Of a DNA stretch of 64,000 bases, positions 39,401 to 45,400 are shown one piece after another (within the stretch, counting starts at the first letter, position 1; every line of letters starts with the position of its first letter). The DNA is from Pomphorhynchus laevis (taxonomy: Eukaryota > Acanthocephala > Palaeacanthocephala > Echinorhynchida > Pomphorhynchidae). Under the pieces are notes generated by a model. It made no database searches. It saw nothing but the letters and a program-made list of their open reading frames with translations, and was not told the DNA's origin. The translations under genes were made by a program, and so were the position numbers. The DNA is taken from assembly GCA_012934845.2 (NCBI GenBank), contig WNNJ02001721.1, forward strand, positions 33,844 through 97,843. Reading direction: 5' to 3'.

Positions 39401-42400
39401 CTACTCACTCGTGCTTTTATATCTTATAGGTCACAATGGGATGCTCGATTATCGCGTCTCGACTATGCACATAGCCAATCACCGTTCCATTTTCAGTCAG
39501 ATTGGATACAGCCAAATACGCATGGACTTTGTGTTATATTCAGAGATTGCATTCACGGTTACCATGACAAAATTTGTAGCATTCCTTTGAAGTTCAAAGA
39601 CCTACCAGAAAATTATGTCTGTACATTCTGCGGAAAAAGTTGCAAAGATCTGTTGCACATTTTCATTTGCAAGAAGATAAACTCGTTTTCATATATCGAC
39701 AAACTTTTGTTGTCCTCTTGATTAGTTCCCCATCGTTGAAAATGTCCAGTAGGTTAATAAAACTTCTCAGATCAAAATTAATTTAATATTAAATTACCAT
39801 TTACATGAATATGATAACCTAAAAATCAATAATCAAATATTGGCACTGAGATATATTGTAATAGTGCGGACTTTAAAGGACTAGGTGCTTCTCATTTTTA
39901 AAACATAAACCGATTCCCTATAGTGAAACGTTTATGAAAATTAATAAAATAAAATTGTTTAACTATAAAATAGATTGAGACAAATCTATTTTATCGTTAG
40001 CATTCGCCAATGAATGTTCTAAAGAACGAATGCATACATCAAGTTAATTATAAAAATTCAATAAAGCATGAAAAAACGGCTATTATATTCAGGCTTAGCA
40101 ACTCTACTAGGCCTTTGTTTATTTTCTAACAAATAAGGTATCTTTGTTCTGAATTTTTAATAAAGAATGAGATTATATCCGATGTTTTATAAATAGCCTA
40201 ATATTATAATATAAAATATAATATAAATATTATAAAATAATATAATACTAATATTTTCAAATATTAGGACTTTGTTTATTCTCTAATAAATAATATACCT
40301 TTTTTCTGAATTTTTAATAAAGAAAGAGATTAGATCCGATGCTCCACTTGAACCATCACAAATAACAACAGGAACCACTGGAACGCTAGTAATGCACTCG
40401 ATTACATCTTTGATTAAATTAATCGAGCCTGCAATTGACAAAGATATTAAAGGAATGCGGCGAGCCGTTTTTGCTGAAGTATTTTCTACAGACAAAAATT
40501 TAGTTATTTATTATGGTTTTAAAATGTATACCTTTAATCAAAAGCAATTGTCGTTGCAAATAGCGCTCAAAGAGTTTACGAAATAAGTAAGTGCTTAGTA
40601 GACTTCCATGAGTACCATTGTCGACTAATAGAAAGTATGAATGCTGACTATTCAAAGTATGATTCGTGTCGCTGCTACGAATCACTGGATTGTATGGAAT
40701 GTTAACCTAAAGAATTTATCCAAAATTAATTTTGAGCAAAGAGAAAAGAAATTTAAAAGAAATGAAAAATTGTAACATAAAAAAGTGCACTTCTTAACTA
40801 ATTATAGTTATTAATATAATATAATAATACATATAGTATATTAATACATATATTATATTATAATATATTATAATATTATATTATAATAATACATAAATAA
40901 CACTAAATGTATTAATAAATACATTTAGTGTTATTATAAACAAATTAATTTTATTAATTTGTTTTAAATTAATTCTAATTTAAAATCAAATTAATAAAAA
41001 TTAATATAATAATAAATATTATTATATTATAATTAAATTACAATTAAATTATATTCAACGGTGTCAAGTGCAAATGCCGAAGTGTTTTAAGCTGAATAAA
41101 CCAAACAGATCTACTAGAGACTATTCCGATACATCTCTATTAAATGTTAACAGAATTGCATCGCATTTGATTGCGATGATCGGCATTTGATTGACCTACA
41201 ATCGGCTCACCGCATCCTTCTCAAAGCTCAGAGAGCGGCTCATTCGAAGACAGCACTGGAAGTTCTGACATGAAGTCTTCTCACAAGGATCTACACCGCG
41301 ATGCACACGATGAAACGGGCAGTCCTCCTGATGCAGAATTTTAAACTTTTATTGCTTTTTATGATGAAAATATTGTTGTGATTTATTTTATCTAATTAAA
41401 AGGTTTAAAAAAATTGATTTATTAAATAACTAATTTATTTATCATCAATTATAATAATTTCTTTAACAGTAAAATATGATTTAAATTATAAAATTAAATA
41501 AAAATTATAAATTATTAATAGTTAATAATTAATTGATAGAAAATAATATAAAAATAATTGATAGTGCACACTATACTTATAATATCGTTTCATTATAGAT
41601 AAGATGGTTTTACTGAAATGAAAAAGAAAATAATTTTTCTTTATTTAAAAGATACAATATTTCAATAGCTCCTGTTATAATCATCAGGATTAAAATTAAG
41701 TAATTTTAAGTAGAAGTGCATGGCACATAAATGCTTTTATTTTTGCATAAAAATTGTTAAAAATCCAAATTTTTAAAAACATTTTATTGTAATCCTAAAG
41801 ATGATAGCAGGAGCTACCGAGATATTGTATTATGTAAATAAAGGGAACTATTTTCTTCTTCGTTCCAGTAAAACATTTTATAAAAAATAATCTGAGCAAT
41901 TTATTAAACCACTACTGTATTTTAGTGATAACCATACATATCATATCGAAGTGATTTGTTGTCTCACAGCTTAGGGAAGATTTTAAATTTATCAAAATAT
42001 AGAATGTACAAGAGATCAATCAAAATATGGTGTATATCAGAATATTTGCACAAGCAACCAATTCATTTTAAGTTTATATACGCTTATATTGATAGAAATA
42101 TCAATCATTCTCCGCTTGCAAGTTTTGTGATAAGTCAAGACAATCCGATGCATCAAATAGCGATTTCAATGATTTCGCAAAGAAAATGCACACACTATTT
42201 TTTCGCGTAATGAAAAGGTATAGTGGTTCGACAAAATTTATCCCTGAATTTCTGTAAAAGTATTGCCCAAATCAATAGTCATTTAATGAACGCAATGTCG
42301 TTTGCGTGGGCACATAATAATCATCAATTTGTGGATCAAGTTATTCACATTTACAATTAAAATGTTCTTATTAAGCAAATCAGATCATTTAAATGAGTCT

Positions 42401-45400
42401 AAATATTTTGTAAATTTAAAAATATAAACATCTAAATCTTAATATTTAAAAATTCAATTTTTTATCAAAGGATTAATAGATAATATATCATGTATGAGAA
42501 TTAAGATTTAGTAGATTTAATTTAAGTACATTTTAAAATTTTATATTTTTTCGGAGTAGCTGCCATGATGTTGTCAAGTTTCGGCATTCATTCCTCGACC
42601 TAACATAGTAACAGTGTCAAACGCATGCTAATGTGTATCCTTTGATGACATTTAATTATCTGGTGTAATATATTTTACTAAATTTTACTAATACAGATTA
42701 TATCATTTACTTTCCATAAAAAGTTCCCAGTAAGAATTTAAATGTTTGTTTAATAATATTTTAAAAACATATTATGGCAATTCTTAAAATTTCATTATTT
42801 AATGTATTATATTTTATATTATATGGTATGCATGAATGCTCATGCAAAAATATGTTTCTTGTAAATTTAAATATGTCATCTTTACGATATAATTTAAAAG
42901 TAGTTTTAGTTAATCTTAATTTAATGTTCATATCTAGATATACACCTTCTTTATCATTAATATTGGTTTTGTTAAGAATAAGGCTTTCTGAATAAATGTG
43001 CTCACTAATTGAATAAAAATTATTAGAATTAAATACACATATATCATCAATGTATCGAAACATATATTTCATATATTTATATTGTTTAGATTTAGTTTTT
43101 ACACAGTTATGAACATATTCATATTCTATAAAGCTTAAAAACAAGTCAGCTATAATTCGGGCTACTATTACCACCCATTGGAACACCTTTTACTTGTCTA
43201 AATATAGAATGTCCCTACTTTTGAATAATTTTGATTTATCAAAATATTTAAGGCTTCGACTGATCTAGTTGTACAAAGTTTGTCTTTAAGCTTAACCAAA
43301 TTGCTGAAAAAAGTGGGAAGTAGCATTAAGTAACGAAGGGTACAGTCGAAAAAAATTTCTCGATGATTTTATCTGCGATTTGCATTTATTTTCAGGATGA
43401 GATTGAAATACTATTTAATGATGACCAATATACTAATGTATTAAACCAATATACTAATGGTTTAAGCTTATCACTAAATGTCGGTAAAGTCTACACTTTT
43501 TACGGAATTTAAACACACAGTAGCTTTTTTGAGCAATATTTTACTAGAACTTTGGTCGCGTTTTGAACAGATTTTAGTTCGTGTTTCATAATGACCAAGT
43601 CGTCAGCAAGAATAACCGTCAGCATTTATTGATGTGCATTTTTGAGATAAGGTAATAAATCATGAATAAATGATAAAAGATATAATATAAAGATAACTTT
43701 ATAAAATATAATATAAAAAACTTTATTATAAAAATAAAGTTTTTATTTATACAGTGAACAAATATTATATTTTTTAATATAATGTTTATAATTTATTAAT
43801 AAAATCATTAATTTAAAAATTCACAACAAATCACTTGAAAATTCTTCCTAAAAGAACTTATGTGGTCACTGTGCGGCATAGCAACGTGCCTAGGCAAAAT
43901 GGTCAGTGAATTATTTAAAATCATCGATTTCAGTGCTAGAACGCGAGTTAGAACTTTCCAATCAAAGCAAACTCATAGTGAAACATTTGTGCCTTCTGCT
44001 TTCGCTCAATTTCAGATGCATTATCATCATATGTTCGCAAATATCGTGAGAAAAGAAATCGCACGCTCTGTTGAGCAACATCGCTAGCATCTCACTCGTC
44101 AGGTCAACACTTGAACTAGGACGGGCATGCGAAAGTGAAATTTAGTGAGCGTCAAATATTATTATACACTGACTCCCCCCAATAATCTAATGATATCGTT
44201 GCTGTGTACGAGATATTTTCGAATATCAATTTCACATGCCAGTTGTAGATTGTAGATTACAACGTATAATACAGTCCTCTGTATTCAATACTTACACTTT
44301 CAAAAGAACAAAATTCACAGCATACTTTGAAAGCAGTCGTATGAAAAGAGTTTCGCGATCTCCTCATTACTTTACGGAATCCGTAACAATAAAGCGTTAA
44401 AATAGAAATTTTGGCCCAGTAGTCACTAATCCACATTATTTAGTAATTGCGTATCTCGCGTGCTCAACCAGTTTCTATTAATTCTCATAAATCAGGAAAT
44501 TCAGGTTTTCTAGCTTAATTTGACTACATATATATACTACCAGCCGTTATCTATTAGCAGAACTTGTTATAGAATTACAATGTGAAAGGATATCACTTCA
44601 AAATGTTGAATTTGATATTTGGTTAAACTTCTATTATGTATACTTTCTTTACTAAAGATTTACCAATACCAAAATTTTATTCCTTTGACGTCTTGACTAC
44701 CTACGCGAATCGTGGTAATCATTCAGGTAGAATCGTAATAGCTGCTAATCCCAGTTTCGCCGAGCTTATTTTGTCTTTTTTCATTTCTCCTCTGTTAACT
44801 GAGCTTATTTACTGACACTACAAATATCAGTGATATTTATACGGTTTTTCTTCCGTAAACTGTATTTATTTACGGCCTCACTGTTTGCGATATGAAATAA
44901 TGTTGGATACAGATTGGTTTTCGGTGCGAAAACACAAGCCGATATCATCTACCGTCAACACGGATGACCCGTTCCAAAGTTAAGTTTGGTTCACGCTTCA
45001 GCGAATTTGCACGTTTGAACAAATTTTCCGGTTTCTGGCAAACGCGATTTAGATGCTAGTAAATGTAATATACAAAGTACTCCATTGTCAGTTTGACACA
45101 ATACGTATGTGCCAAGTCGAATAAATTGTTAAGGTATCGAAAACTTGCCAAGTAGAAAATTGAAAAAAAAAATTAAAAAAAAATTAATAAAATTGTGCGG
45201 AAATCGAAAATTAGCCAACTAAATAATGTAAATATCTAGTTATGGTAATTACTGTTTACGCTTGGGTGAGAATATAAGGCTAAATTGGTTAAACGTCTTT
45301 GTAAAAAGAATAATTTGGGTGTCTGTCAAATGTTCATGTACAGCAGTAGCAGTGCTCTCATGTATTAAAGTGTGTTAAGTTTTAGTAATAGAATCGATAA

